Source: Amblyomma americanum (lineage: Eukaryota > Arthropoda > Arachnida > Ixodida > Ixodidae). Taken from it: DNA of 64,000 nt. Numbering within the stretch: position 1 is the first letter of the stretch; each line of letters starts with the position of its first letter. Both the position numbers and the translations under genes were made by a program. Where the stretch lies: positions 1 to 64,000 of the forward strand of contig NW_027526485.1 of assembly GCF_052857255.1 (NCBI RefSeq), given 5' to 3'. The notes beneath the pieces are model-generated. The model had not been told where the DNA came from. It ran no database searches and saw only the letters and a list, made by a program, of their open reading frames with translations. This document shows, piece by piece, positions 1 to 10,819 of this stretch.

Positions 1-474
1 TGAACAGCTCAGTTTGCAGCACTCAATTGCATGAAAATTAATGTTCTTAGAGGCTAGTTCACACCTTATATTCAGAATGTACTCAGTGATGTCCACGCAG
101 TATAGAAAACGGAAATGTGAATCATATTATGTGTTAAAATTTATCCAAGAGAACCACTGTGACAGGTGTGCTGGAGGGTCCGTCTCTATATAGTTTAGGG
201 CGGCGGAGACTGTAGAGTCCCCTACAAATTAGACGAGTGCGACGCGGACGAAGAAAATAAGCTAAGAACCAGGTGTGAAACTGCTCTTATTTTCCTTAGC
301 GCGTGGCTCCGCGCAGCCGGAGCTAGCGCGTGTTGCAAGCCGAGACGGCGCAACACTTATGATGGCAATTTCGTGCCGCTACACTGTCATAGATCGCAAG
401 ACAGCTAGCCATATTTCTCGAGAGCTGCTGGCGCCAAACTATATATTATACCTAAGTATTTACTTCCCTAACCT
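1..474. other. Sequence without a recognised gene
   Basis: I see no coding domain here. Around 160-260 there is a GC-richer stretch that could be the edge of an old repeat, but I cannot assign it to a family. The open frame from 275 runs into the hairpin that follows and has no recognisable domain. Confidence 0.4.
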
Positions 475-588
475 TCTTGAACAAACAGCGCGAACAAAGA
501 CGAGCACAAAAGACAAGAAAGCGAACGACACGGCGCTGTGTCTTTCTTGTCTTTTGTGCTCGTCTTTGTTCGCGCTGTTTGTTCAAGA
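475..588. repeat. Perfect 47-bp inverted repeat (foldback hairpin), copy 1
   Basis: Positions 475-521 and 542-588 are exact reverse complements over 47 bases, separated by a 20-base loop. Read on the minus strand, the arm is preceded by GGCGGGCTAGTTGGTTAA. Similar lead-ins occur before the hairpin at 12450 and the half-hairpin at 17668, so this looks like one copy of a dispersed family. Perfect arms suggest recent formation or ongoing homogenisation. It encodes nothing recognisable and has none of the terminal features of an ordinary DNA transposon. Confidence 0.85.
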
Positions 589-2690
589 TGCTTAACCAAC
601 TAGCCCGCCAAAACGTGTTAACGCAACTTATTCCCTAACCTGGGTGTTTCAGTGAGTTTCTAGATTTGCAATGTGCAGTCTCCTTCAAACCATCAAGAAT
701 ATTAGAATAAGGCTGGCAATGGCATATCAAGGTAATGGCATTGCGAAGCAATGACATAGATGTGAACAAAAAATAAAGGAAAAGTTATAAAGACAGCAGC
801 GAAACAATGATCTGTTTCTGCTGTATGCAAAATAAATATTATAAACAGTTGTGGCTTCTTAATAATGTACACTAGGTTCCTCAAAAAAACTTCATAAATC
901 AAGTTGTCTGCAATAAATAATTGCGAGAAAAAACAATAAATATGCTCACAAAAAATTTTCAGGTCGCTTCTGTGTACAGTAGTTTGCAGTGAAGTTGTAA
1001 TTGGTTAAAATTTTGGAAGGCCCAACTGCGCCACCAGGAAGATCATTTTATTTATCGTAATTTGATGCTTTCTGAAGTGCTGAGCGGGTAATAAGATGCA
1101 CAATGACGTCTCATGATGTAACATATGTATTTTCTAGTATGAATGGTAATGTACTGTAAGCTAGGTGGTACTGCATATTTGTACTCAGTGGACGAATACG
1201 TGCTGAAGGTGGCGTTCGTTATGGCAAATTCTGCATAGAAAGTTTCCTTCACAGTCATTCTTACAATGTAACAAATGGTAAGGCGCATCGACGGACCACT
1301 TTCGCATTGGAAAGCACAAAACATAAAATGAAGGCATCATCATCGCGTTTATACATACTTTCATTAAAATTTCAATGTACAGGAAAGGAAACATATGGCT
1401 GGGGAAAATGAGGTTTTGTCTTGATCATTGCCTATGGTGACATGGCGGGAATAAATTAACACTAAAAGGATCTGTGAATTTCACTTTGCCATAGTCTACA
1501 CTGCAAATTTTCATATTAACATTGCAGAAATACATGAAAAACTTTAGTCCCTCAAAAATTTGGCTATACTTCGCTAAATTTGCTGCGCAGTGGAGCCAAA
1601 CCAGGTCACAGATTAAAAATTAACTCAAGGGTGCATTTGCTATGAGCATGTGCTGGTCAGTTTGCAAATCATTGATTTTAGTCATCTCTTTCATGAGTAA
1701 ATACTTCCCGGAAAGAAAAGATGGATTGAAGGAAGGTAGAAAGAGTGCAGGCTAGTTAATATGTGCAGTTGTCTTGCCTAACTACTATCCTCAGCGCTAA
1801 ATTTTGTCCGTGTATGTCAAGTAGTAGAAAAGCTTAAGATCGTGGGATGGAGTCCAGATATGGTAGCAGAATTTTTATAGAGGCAAAGTCCATTAGCAAC
1901 CATTTGCCCTGCAATTTTGATGCACTTTATAGGGCTCCAGCTTGTCTTATCTGAAACACTTTACTACAATATCCTTCATAGACTAAGCATAATTTTTGGA
2001 CTACCAAAGCTGCCCATATTGCATATATCTGAATAGCATAAATATCATTCTATAATGAAAGATTACCACTTCAGATGGGGACGAAGAAATACAGACCGGA
2101 GGTGCAGTAAAAAGATAACTGAATTTATTACCTTGATGAAAGACCCTCAAGTAGAGTTCATTTGAACATGTGTTCACTGCACTGGAATTAACCGAAAAAC
2201 AAGAAAAATACAAGTGATATTGCTTTCTAAACACATAAGGCAGACTGCCACTGACATATCCCAACTCCTTTCGTGACAAAGTAATATATCGCTTGCTAAA
2301 CAATCTTCACCTTCCCTATAATGTGGAAGGTTTTACAGATTTCACATTGTAACTAGGCGCCTCCGTACCAAGCAGATGTGTAGCACCGTTGGTCGGCTCA
2401 AACTCACAGTGCCTGCAATTTTGTGCCAGAAATCCACACGTTGTTAATGAATCAATGCCTGTGCTGTGCTCTCGGAGTCCATGATTTAAGCTCTGTCCTG
2501 AATACGCGTTTTTCAAGCATTAGGTTTGTTCTTCAGGTCTTGGTGTTGGCACGTTTGACTTGAGTGCAAGCCACGTGCTTCGTCAATCATGATAAGATCT
2601 CCGGTCTAAAAAACATTTGGTGTTTATTCACTGCAGGCCGCGCATTATTTTTGTTGAAGAAACAAAACGTTGACGAGTGGCCACCAGTTC
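589..2690. other. AT-rich non-coding stretch
   Basis: About 2.1 kb of AT-rich sequence. The open frames are short, lack recognisable domains and show no convincing splice-site pairs. I see no tandem repeat or transposon end. Confidence 0.5.
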
Positions 2691-2699
2691 AACGTTTCT

Positions 2700-3125
2700 G
2701 AATGGGTGGTGTGTGGGCGTGGCGGCGGTAGTGGCGCAAAATTTTCGACTGTGATGCCATGCGATGAGATTTCCGTGGGACAAAATCTGGACGCTTTTTT
2801 GAAGGCAGGGAAGTTACGCCAACAGGGTGATTGAACACACCCTCACGGGCGGCTGTGTGCGGGTGGATACTCTCGGCATGGGCAGCTGTTCCACGTGATG
2901 TCATGATACAGTTGTTTGCAAAGTGTGGAATTTCACTCAATGACGAATGTGTTTTGGGCCGCAGCAGTGATGACAAGAGCACTACCAGTGAGGACAACGA
3001 CACAAGTGGGGAGCTTCTGGATAATAAATTTTCATTGTGGAACGTCCTTTTTTTTCTTTCGGGCATTAAACTTCGCGGCTGGGAGGTCGACTTACATTCA
3101 AGTTGACTTACTACAGTAAACACGG
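2700..3125 (+). pseudogene. pogo/Tigger-like transposase, C-terminal fragment with 3' end
   Basis: From 2831 the plus strand encodes PSRAAVCGWILSAWAAVP followed by a KCGISLNDE-like segment and an acidic tail. This is the C-terminal signature of pogo/Tigger DDE transposases, and the better preserved element at 57.9-58.2 kb encodes the same order (PSASTVAHWVSAA, then KCSISNALDGSEDD). After the frame ends, 3085-3122 has a TTACATTCAAGT...TTTACTGTA-like end resembling the terminal repeat of that element, though only loosely. The DDE catalytic core is missing, so this is a decayed 3' fragment. It lies just beyond the integrase end of a minus-strand Gypsy remnant. Confidence 0.6.
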
Positions 3126-3319
3126 TACGTGACGCAAGATGCAGTGATGATGCAGGCAATGAACAAAGAACCCGCACTGAGCACAAAAGCAGCGAGCACT
3201 GAGAGCAGGAACATGGCCACTGAAACACTACGGTCACTTCGATGTCACTGATTATCCGCAGCATAGCCTTCCGGGCACAAAACATAGTCGCAGTGTAGTC
3301 AGATTGGGGCACATCAGGG

Positions 3320-3782
3320 CACAGCGATTGGTAGGGTCTGAGGCACAAGAGGTGCGCAATATCAGGTTCAGGTAGGTCGAAGGTAGTCTCCAAGAAGGCC
3401 GGAGTGATCTCATAGGTGACGGCAGTGACCTAGCACCGCACAGAGAGCTTGATGCAGCGAGATAGTGACCAAAGCAGGACAAGGTAGCTAGGGGTGAAAG
3501 AAACCATGTGGTGAAGGCGTTTGTAATAGTCCTGCTGTGATTTCTGCGAGGCGGGTAGTCGGGAGCATGCTAGATGGTGGGCTTGGTCGTAACTGGCAAT
3601 CACGTCGTGGGCATATTCAGAAAGTACACCAGTAAAGATAGGAAGCAGTGCCCACAGGTAACGGGGGCTCTTCGCCGTACAAAAGATAGACTAGGGAGCA
3701 ACCAAAGTGCAATGAAGGGAAGAGTTCTTTGCAAATGTTACGTAAGAGAAAGCAGTATTCCCGTCTCGAAGATCCAGTGAAA
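3320..3782 (-). pseudogene. Ty3/Gypsy integrase C-terminal remnant (antisense)
   Basis: The minus strand encodes DGNTAFSYVTFAKNSS, then SEYAHDVIASYDQAHHLACS, SRLPASQKSQQDYYKRLHH and VSFTPSYLVLLWSLSRCIK. This is the downstream part of a Gypsy integrase (helical region and the GDLVL-type core). It continues to VTAVTYEITPAFLE and ends near DIAHLLCLRPY, the usual end of pol (VVHVSRLKPY). The catalytic DDE core is absent. Confidence 0.65.
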
Positions 3783-3837
3783 TGTATATTGCGAGCATAA
3801 CGGTAAGAGTGCTGCTAAGGCGCTAGGTGGGGCTATT

Positions 3838-4215
3838 TGTGCATATCATGTGTTTGAAGCTGGCAGGGGCATTGCATGAGCCGAAAGGTATAACCTTAAA
3901 TTCATACAGCCCAGCAGGCACAACAAATGCCATCTTCTCGCGGTCTTGTTCACCCATGGCGATTTGCCTACAGCCAGAGCACAGGCCAGTGGAGGAGAAA
4001 AGGAGAAAAATTTGGCACCTTAGAGACTATCAAGGGTGCAATTGATTAGTGGCAATGGCTAGACGTCTTTTTTGGTTAATATTATTGAGGTATTGGTAAT
4101 CCGAGCAGAACTGCTAAGAGCCATATTTTTTAGAGGATCATTGGTTAGTCCCAAGAGCTTCGGGAAGGCTCAATAATGTTCTTGGCAAATATCTTTACTA
4201 GCTCGTTTCAGATAA
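3838..4215 (-). pseudogene. Ty3/Gypsy reverse transcriptase fragment (antisense)
   Basis: On the minus strand an FAKNIIEPS segment is followed by a PLPLIN-like segment and then YRQIAMGEQDREKMAFVVP, LYEFKVIPFGSCNAPASFKH. These match the Ty3/Gypsy RT order seen intact at 22.9-23.1 kb (SGYWQIEVDERDREKTAFITP, LFEFKVMPFGLCSAPATFQR). The catalytic aspartate block and YLDD motif downstream are lost at the deletion junction near 3838-3782. Several frameshifts are needed to read it through. Confidence 0.75.
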
Positions 4216-4627
4216 CCTGGCGCTTGGGGTGAGACATACGGTAGGAGTGCCAGCAGTCAGGAGGGGCACCACCAGTTCCTATGTGACGTGTGACAGCTTG
4301 ACCGAGGGCAGCTTTATGCAGATTAAAAGCGTGAGAAGCTGGGAAGATTAGGCAGGTGAGGGGTCAGTGGCTTACATGGTAGTGAACACGTCTGTTGAGA
4401 AAGGGAAATGCTGGCGGGTGGCATCGGGGCCGCGAACTAGGGTAGCATCTAATGCAGCGACTTGGCAACAAGACAGGCGAGAAAGCATGGTCACACAGAT
4501 TGCGGATGGAAGTACTAAAGGGCAGACGCTGAAATTCAGAACTGGTAGGAACAGTGTGTTGGCCTTGACAGCAGCAAACGTAAGGGGCAGCGCAGCGTTG
4601 CAGATGAGCAGTATGTCGAGAATAGGT

Positions 4628-5200
4628 AATCTTTCAGATAATCTTTCATGGGCCACACACATTCAATCCATCTGTGCCAAAGCTTCAAGATCACTTGGGT
4701 ACCTGCGCCGGAACTTGCGAAACGCCCCTAATAACGTGAGAAAAGTCGCTTACTTAACAATCGTGCGTCCTCAACTAGAATTTGCTTCACCTATGTGGTC
4801 CCCTTATCAAAATTACCTGATCAACAAGCTTGAATCCGTACAAAATAGAGCCGCTCGTTTCATCACACAAAAGTACCACCCCCAGTCCAGTATCACTAAG
4901 ATTAAACTTGATATCTCCCTCGAACCATTACATATTCGTCGCTCCATCGCTCTTTTATGCTTACTTCATAAATATCGTCATAGCACCAGGCCATCTCCCT
5001 TGCCCCTCGAAGAGCCTTCACGCATTTCACGCCGCCTACATAATCAGTATAGCATTACACGCATTTACGGAAGAACCTTAGCATTCAATTCATCTGCACT
5101 TCCACGTGCCATTATTCCTTGGAATGATCTTCCCAACTGTATCGCATCTATCGGCAACCACCAATCATTCCAAGACCAACTGCACAAACATTTTCTTTAA
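4628..5200 (+). pseudogene. CR1-like reverse transcriptase, C-terminal 190 residues
   Basis: The frame encodes the typical post-palm region of CR1/L2-like RTs: LGYLRRNLRNAP, then VRPQLEFASPMWSPYQ, KLESVQNRAARFITQKY and an IPWNDLPNCIAS-type end. The equivalent stretch is present on the minus strand at 7.7-8.3 kb (VRPSLEYASTVWFPQS, LDKVQRKAVRFIHNKY). No endonuclease or catalytic RT motif remains. The segment is open to its natural stop, so it may be a fairly young insertion. Confidence 0.8.
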
Positions 5201-5566
5201 CGACATTGTGTCTTGTTTCAGGTTGTTCTGTGTCCTTGGTCCCCTTTTCTTCTCGTTGGTATTTTACAAAGTTTTGGTTTCTTGTGCAATTTCAGCCATC
5301 TGTATGTTTTTTATGACTACTGCTTTTTCTTTTTGATGCCTATTGGGCACTTGCGATGCATTCTTGCTACTAATTTAATTTTTGTTGCTCGCGGTGATGT
5401 ATGTCTTTTAGTTACGTTTTGCCCTGTATATTTATAATTGTGTTTAATTTTTGCCTTGTATCACGCGTTGTTTTTAATTTATTCTTCCTATTTGCTTAAT
5501 CTATTGTTTTGCCCCCCTTACTCAATGCCCTTCTGGGCCCTGTAAGGTATTTTGAAAAAAAAAACA
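4628..5566 (+). mobile_element. CR1-like non-LTR element, 5'-truncated, inserted in the antisense Gypsy
   Basis: It starts inside the RT thumb (DNLSWATHIQSICAKASRSL), runs to a stop at 5200, then has about 350 bases of 3' UTR ending in an A-run at 5551-5566. Gypsy protease sequence resumes on the other side, and the Gypsy pro/RT linker lies on the near side, so this is a nested insertion. The 5' truncation and A-rich tail fit target-primed reverse transcription. I found no clear target-site duplication. Confidence 0.75.
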
Positions 5567-5589
5567 AACCATATAGTCACCATCAGGAA

Positions 5590-5935
5590 CCGGCCGCAAT
5601 GGGAACAGGGCAACAAAGGATGCAGTTTCAGATGGCAGGAAAACATTATCTTCAGAGAATATTAGAGGTGGAAAGCCCACAAGGAAGTTATCGAATAATG
5701 AGACCTCAAGATGGTACTCCTATAACCAGCCAATGAGAAGCGAATATTCCGACAGGAAATCTAAACCGAGAATCAGATCATGGGCGCACATGTGTCAAAC
5801 GGCCAAACAAGCTGGGGTGCCGTGGCCAGCAGTAGCAGCACGAGCGCTGCATTGGCCGTCAGAAACAAGAAATCCAGTATCCACAATGCACAGACAAAAT
5901 GTCGCAGAAATAAGGACATTGCGATGACAGAGGTG
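5590..5935 (-). pseudogene. Ty3/Gypsy retropepsin remnant (antisense)
   Basis: The minus strand encodes CIVDTGFLVSD, which holds the aspartic-protease VDTG core at about 5875-5905. It is followed, after one stop, by DLILGLDFLSEYSLLIGW, the family's second conserved segment (ILGMDFL). The role would be processing of Gag-Pol. The region is no longer a continuous frame. Confidence 0.7.
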
Positions 5936-6309
5936 AAAGTTGGAGCTTATCACGGACTCATGCATGCCAGTGTCCATGAAAGCATATATGCAGCGTCACC
6001 TTTGGGGGCTGCATCAGCTAGTTTTCCAGATCGGAGCGCGATGAGGCGACTGTGGGGATTGAGAGCAACAGCCTAGAAGCGACAACAAGAGGAAATATCG
6101 GCGAGAAGCATGCCTCCGAGGTGTGTGGTGGAGCTTGTGATGAGAAGCGGCAGGAAAAGTCTGGGCGGGAGCTAGGGGTGAAGACACTGTGGGGAGGTGA
6201 AAGGCATGGAGAGCGACTAGTGGAGTTGCCATAAGGATGCGACTAGGGTCTGCAGCAGTGCCGAGCAATGTAGCCTATGTGAGAGTAGTGAAAGCGGTTT
6301 TGTCGGTTG

Positions 6310-6780
6310 TCTGCGGGATTCCGGAGAAACAGTGGGGGTGGATACTGGTGGTTGGAACCTCAGTGCCAGCTGAGCAACCAAGAACACACACACTGCTGGA
6401 TTGAGGTTCCAATTGCTAACTTCTTGCTACACGAATGCCTGGATGAGCAACACAATAGGCAGAGACATATGACTGGGATAGGCACAAAGGCCTCTAATTT
6501 AAGACACACAATCCTTGCGACTGCGTCTGCGAAGGCAGGCATTTCAAAGAGTGGACGTGGTGGTAGCTGCTGGGCCTCAGAGGAAGGGGTTCCTACTGTT
6601 TTAGGAAGCCATGAAAACAGCTGCGGAATACAGCAGCTTTCAATTTGCTCGAAGCGATGGCACTCCTTGATGGTGCCAAAGATAGTGCAGTCCTTGCAGA
6701 GAAACAAATGAAAAGCATCATACACAATGCCATTGCAGCCCACGCTGTCTGATTGAGTCAAAGCAACGTCCACTTTGTGG
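6310..6780 (-). pseudogene. Ty3/Gypsy gag remnant (antisense)
   Basis: The minus frame contains an FHLFLCKDCTIFGTIKECHR-like stretch followed by a RFEQIES...RLP-type segment that I associate with tick Gypsy gag proteins. Its placement directly upstream of the protease remnant on the same strand supports the call. No zinc knuckle was found, and the gag start is not resolved. Confidence 0.4.
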
Positions 6781-7188
6781 CGAAGCGCCAGGACATCCAG
6801 AATATAGGTATGTAGAGTTCTGTGTGAATTCGTCGGTTATGTGCGCGCGTTCTGTGCCCGCGTGTATCTATTCTGCGCATTTTAGTCGTGTAGTAAAATC
6901 ATCGACTGAACTCCCGATTGCACTTTTCACGTGTCTATAACTAAACGAGCTAGATGTAACAGCACAAAATAATGTCAAAACCTAAGCGACCATGGAAAGA
7001 GACGTTTTCGAGTGCCGCTGTGCAAAGGCGGTTACCGCTCGAACAAGGAGCGTGTATCCTTATGTTTAATGCACAACCTTATGGTACAGGTCTTGCAGAA
7101 TGGAAACGAAACTTCAAAAGAGAAAAGAGAAGGCATAGGCCGGCAAAATCACTCGTGAATCGGCTCACTCGTCCTCACTCACGTTAAT
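6781..7188. other. Unassigned sequence
   Basis: No domain is recognised. It lies between the gag remnant and a tandem repeat. The plus frame at 6972-7187 is open but resembles nothing I know. Confidence 0.35.
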
Positions 7189-7308
7189 ATCAGATCATGA
7201 TCTGAGCCGTGGAGTAAGTCCGGACTAACATCAGATCACGTTCTGAGCCGCGGGATGAGCCCGGACTCATGTGCATATCATGATCTAAGTTGGGAGTTCG
7301 GGCTCGCG
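7189..7308. repeat. 41-bp tandem repeat, about three units
   Basis: Units begin at 7189, 7230 and about 7271. Each contains ATCA(G/T)ATCA(T/C)G(A/T)TCT followed by GAGCCG(T/C)GG and a GGACT(A/C)A end. The third unit is more diverged. The unit includes the palindrome ATCATGAT. Confidence 0.75.
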
Positions 7309-9075
7309 TTCAATACAATATACAATACTGCCAGTCTCAGTAAGAGACCGTGGCAGGTGGGTAACCAGTACAATATAATGTTCAAAACACAAAAGAGAAA
7401 TTACAAGCAGATCAACAAAAAGAACTCTTACAATACATGTTACATAACTACTAGTAGGCAGGTTACTAAAGAATACCTTTAAGAGTCAGAGCTGTAACAA
7501 AAAAGAAAACAAGTACAGCAGCAGCCATTCATGCCAGCAAGCATGCTGGTATTCGAAATATTTAACAATAGGAACTTGAAGAAAGCGATAAAAAGGCAAC
7601 GGGTGGCAATAGACAATGCAATCATCCTTAAAAGTAACATAGTATCAAGAGATGTAATTGTTGGGCAGTCATCTGGTAAGATGTGGGCCTATTGGCACAT
7701 TACTGATTCTTGTTACATTCTACTAATCTTGAAGCGAAGGAAGATAGTGAGTCCGACATGGTAATCGATGGATCGAGTCGATTCCATTTGCTGATGGCTA
7801 AAGGAAAGAAAGAATGCTTGAGAGTGTTCGTTCGGCATGAGTATTCAGCTAGCGTGTGCGCATGTTTGTGCCGGGATTGTCGTGACTGTGAGAAACATAC
7901 GTATTTAAACACATCTATACTGTAATTGTTGTGTAGTAATTGATATAAAAACTTCAGGCGGGATTCTTTTGCCCCAGATAATAGTGATGGAAGGCCAGAT
8001 GATGCGGCAAGATCGGTAGGTGAAACAGAGGGTTTGTATTTGTTATGAATGAACCTTACAGCTTTTCGTTGCACCTTGTCAAGCCGAGTGATGTTAGTGA
8101 TTGATTGTGGGAACCAAACAGTGCTTGCGTATTCTAAACTTGGCCTTACGAGGGTAGTGTAGGCAAACAGTTTGGTGTTTTGAGGGGCCAGACGTAGGCA
8201 TCTTTTAAGAAAGAACAGCTTTCGCAAAGCCGCAGAGGTAATATTGGCTATATGTGCGTCCCATCTTAGGTCAGGATTTAAAGTTAACCCTAGGTATTTA
8301 TGTTCAGAAACCCTTGAAAGAGTTGATTCCTTGATACTGTAGGCATAGTTATGTGGCTGTTTTTTCCTGGTGACTGTCATGCAAGCGGATTTTTTATTGT
8401 TTAATGTCATCTGCCAAGTTTTACACCATTCAACAATTGTGTTAAGAGAGCTGCTTAGCATAAAGTAGTCTTCAGGATTTTTTATCGTTTTGTACAGAAT
8501 GCAATCATCGGCGAAAAGTTTTATGTTACACTCAATATTGTTGGCAATATCGTTGATGAAAACTAAGAACAACACTGGTCCTAGGACAGATCCTGCGGGA
8601 CTCCTGATGTAACGGGAACTGGTCTTCATTGAACTTGTTCGAAATTTACAAATTGTGAGCGGTTCGTCAAAAAATCTGTGATCCAGAGTAAAACTTGGCA
8701 TCTCCAATTATGATGCCTAGTTTTGTTATTAGTTTGTTGTGGCTTACACTGTCAAATGCTTTAGAGAAGTCTAGTAGTATTATATCTGTTGGTCTGCAGT
8801 CGTCAATACTAAGGGCTAGGTCATGCACAACCTCTGTTAGTTGGGTGACAGTTGATAAGCCACGACGAAAGCCATGTTGATGGGGTGATAATAGGTTTTC
8901 CGTCTCCAGAAAGTGCTTTAAGTGTTTTGCTATAATGTGCTCCATGATTTTGCACGACGTACTGGTGAGGGAAATGGGTCGATAGTTAGAGGGTGAGTTT
9001 GTATCTCCGGATTTATGAATGGGTAGAACCTTTGCTTTTTTCCAATCGTCGGGTAGCTTCGAAGTTGATAAACGT
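7309..9075 (-). mobile_element. CR1-like non-LTR retrotransposon, antisense, 5'-truncated
   Basis: A minus-strand element with its RT coding region at 9066-7707 and probable 3' UTR down to about 7310. Its 5' part stops just short of the microsatellite at 9101, so endonuclease and ORF1 are missing. The coding region has a frameshift and a stop. Confidence 0.75.
7707..9066 (-). pseudogene. CR1-like reverse transcriptase (broken)
   Basis: The minus strand reads KLPDDWKKAKVLPIHKSGD, NYRPISLTSTSCKIMEHI, HQHGFRRGLSTVTQL, then LLDFSKAFDSVSHNKL (RT motif A, with both aspartates). It continues to VTSGVPQ, SVLGPVLFLVFINDI and KLFADDC, an FADD form of the YADD catalytic box. The thumb region follows (YLGLTLNPDLRWDAHI, VRPSLEYASTVWFP). 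Between motif A and SVLGPVLF there is one stop and a frameshift near 8590-8640. All core RT motifs are present but split over two frames. Confidence 0.85.
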
Positions 9076-9100
9076 GCTCACATTCAGAGCCTGGCCAGGC

Positions 9101-9204
9101 TATGTGTGTGTGTGTGTGTCTGTGTGTGTGCGTGTGCGTGTGCGTGTGCGTGTGCGTGCGTGTGCGTGTGCGTGTGCGTGTGCGTGTGCGTGTGCGTGTG
9201 TCTG

Positions 9205-9241
<37 letters not shown>

Positions 9242-9271
9242 GCGCCTGCGCCTGCGCCTGCGCGTGTGACT
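9101..9271. repeat. Compound microsatellite: (TG)n, (GTGTGC)n, (TGTC)n, (CGCCTG)n
   Basis: Four simple-repeat blocks follow one another: TG dinucleotides, then a TGTGCG hexamer mix, then TCTG tetramers at about 9204-9240, then CTGCGC hexamers to 9265. The long open frames crossing it, with VCVCVC or ACACAC translations, are artefacts. The block coincides with the truncated 5' edge of the CR1-like element. Confidence 0.95.
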
Positions 9272-10819
9272 GTTTAGGATAGCTGCAGTTAAAAGCTCAC
9301 CGCATCATCGTGTCTTCGGCATTGTAGGCGCGCAACTTGGGCGGTTGGGAGTAAAACCTATTCATCTGTCCTTTGTGCGAGTTTATAGGAGTCCTGCGTC
9401 AAGGGGAGCATGGGTTAGTTATGAGTTGAAATGTGCAAGTCTGCAGGAAATAGTGATGCGTAGGTGAGTCACAGGCGAGCTTATCTACCTGAGGAGGATA
9501 GAGGAGCCAAAACATATGCCATCACAATTAACTTGCAAAAAGGCCGAATCCTTGATCATGGAGGTTTCCTTCAAAAATTTTAGTGGTGGATGCGGCGTAT
9601 ATAAAGCCGACCTCAGGGAAGAACACAGGGAAGGAGTGTTTATTATCTACGAGGCCCGAAGCAGAGCCCTGAGCTTTCTGTATGTACCAAATAATTGTGG
9701 CTCAAAACCGAACACTCACAACACCTAAATAAAAGCCCATAAAACTAACTGACGCGTTTCACTTGCTTCGTTAGAGAAAATGCTACCGAAAGAGTACTTT
9801 TGTAATCGCGTCTAGAAAACAAATTTCCTGTTTCCTTCGGAAGCGCCAGGTGTTCGAACCTCGAAGATGTTCTGAACTTCATAAAGACTTTCGCGCAAGC
9901 GACAAGCACAAAATGTGAAGCTTATTGTGGGAGACTCAAAAGAGACACTGAAACCTGCAATCAGCTGCCTCTATGGCAGCTGTGGTCGCTTACGACTTAA
10001 CAAAAGCAAATTCACAGCGCGCCTTTACCTCATGTCACAAGAGCGAGGCAGCGCGGCCCACACCCTCCCGTCCCGCAGTTCTCCACGCCACGCCGCAGCG
10101 GTCCACGCGCTTCGGCCGTCGGCATTCATCGCTTGCGGTGCCACCAGGGAGGCCCCGGTCGGCTCACTAGTCAGTATATTCTAGGCACTAAAACTAGGCC
10201 GCCATTTCGTCCCCTGACGTCATACTCACATAGTTGCACTCTATCCACCATATTAGACCTTGAAGTGATCATTGGCACGCGGCAGGTGCTTGCTTCTACA
10301 ATGCTATTGTAGATGTCCCTACAATTCTCAGTGCAAGATGCGGTGTTTTCTAGTTGCTGCCACCGATTGCGCTGTGATCTTTGGGTGGTAGCAGACCCCA
10401 CGACAACTCGAAATCTGATGAGTAAGAGCTCACTCTCTTAAAATTAGATTGATGAATTCTAATTAGTTAATTAAATAAACTGCGAAACTAATACTTTGGC
10501 GTCACAGGAGACAAGTGTACATGTCCCATGTTTCGTCACGATTACGTCGTTCTGTGAAAATAAATGTGCAAATGTTTGATTGTGGTAATGCGTGATGAGA
10601 TCTTGCTGTGCGAACATTTGGTTGATGAATTGCAATTAGTTAATTACACTTCGACGACACAATAGCTACGCATATGGACATAGCACATGGATGTGAAAAC
10701 AGCTATGAACGTCGACATAGAATGTGGTCATGAAAATAAAAGCAAAAACAAAGAAAGAAGCAACAATTACAAATTAATAAAAATAAAGATTAAATAAGAA
10801 TACATAAAAAGAAACTAAA
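9272..10819. other. Unassigned 1.5 kb, one GC-rich island
   Basis: No domain is recognised. 10000-10170 is GC-rich compared with its flanks and could be an old repeat or a CpG-rich element. 10440-10650 contains two related AT-rich segments with a shared GATGAATT(C/G)(T/C)AATTAGTTAATTA motif (at 10450 and 10624), a diverged direct repeat. Confidence 0.4.

Larger units (their letters stand above)
3320..6780 (-). mobile_element. Degenerate Ty3/Gypsy retrotransposon, antisense, internally deleted
   Basis: Read on the minus strand the order is gag (about 6780-6310), retropepsin (5935-5590), a pro/RT linker (4625-4260), RT (4215-3838) and the integrase C-terminus (3782-3320). That order identifies a Ty3/Gypsy element. 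The RNase H domain and most of integrase are missing between RT and the integrase tail. A CR1-like non-LTR element (4628-5566) lies between the protease and RT parts. I could not define LTRs. Many stops and frameshifts show long decay. It is a different lineage from the Gypsy at 19.8 kb, judging by its divergent RT wording. Confidence 0.75.

Noticed and set aside
8993..9282. Open frames of 87-94 codons through the microsatellite
   Set aside because: They translate to alternating Val/Cys or Ala/Cys runs, caused entirely by the dinucleotide and hexanucleotide repeats.
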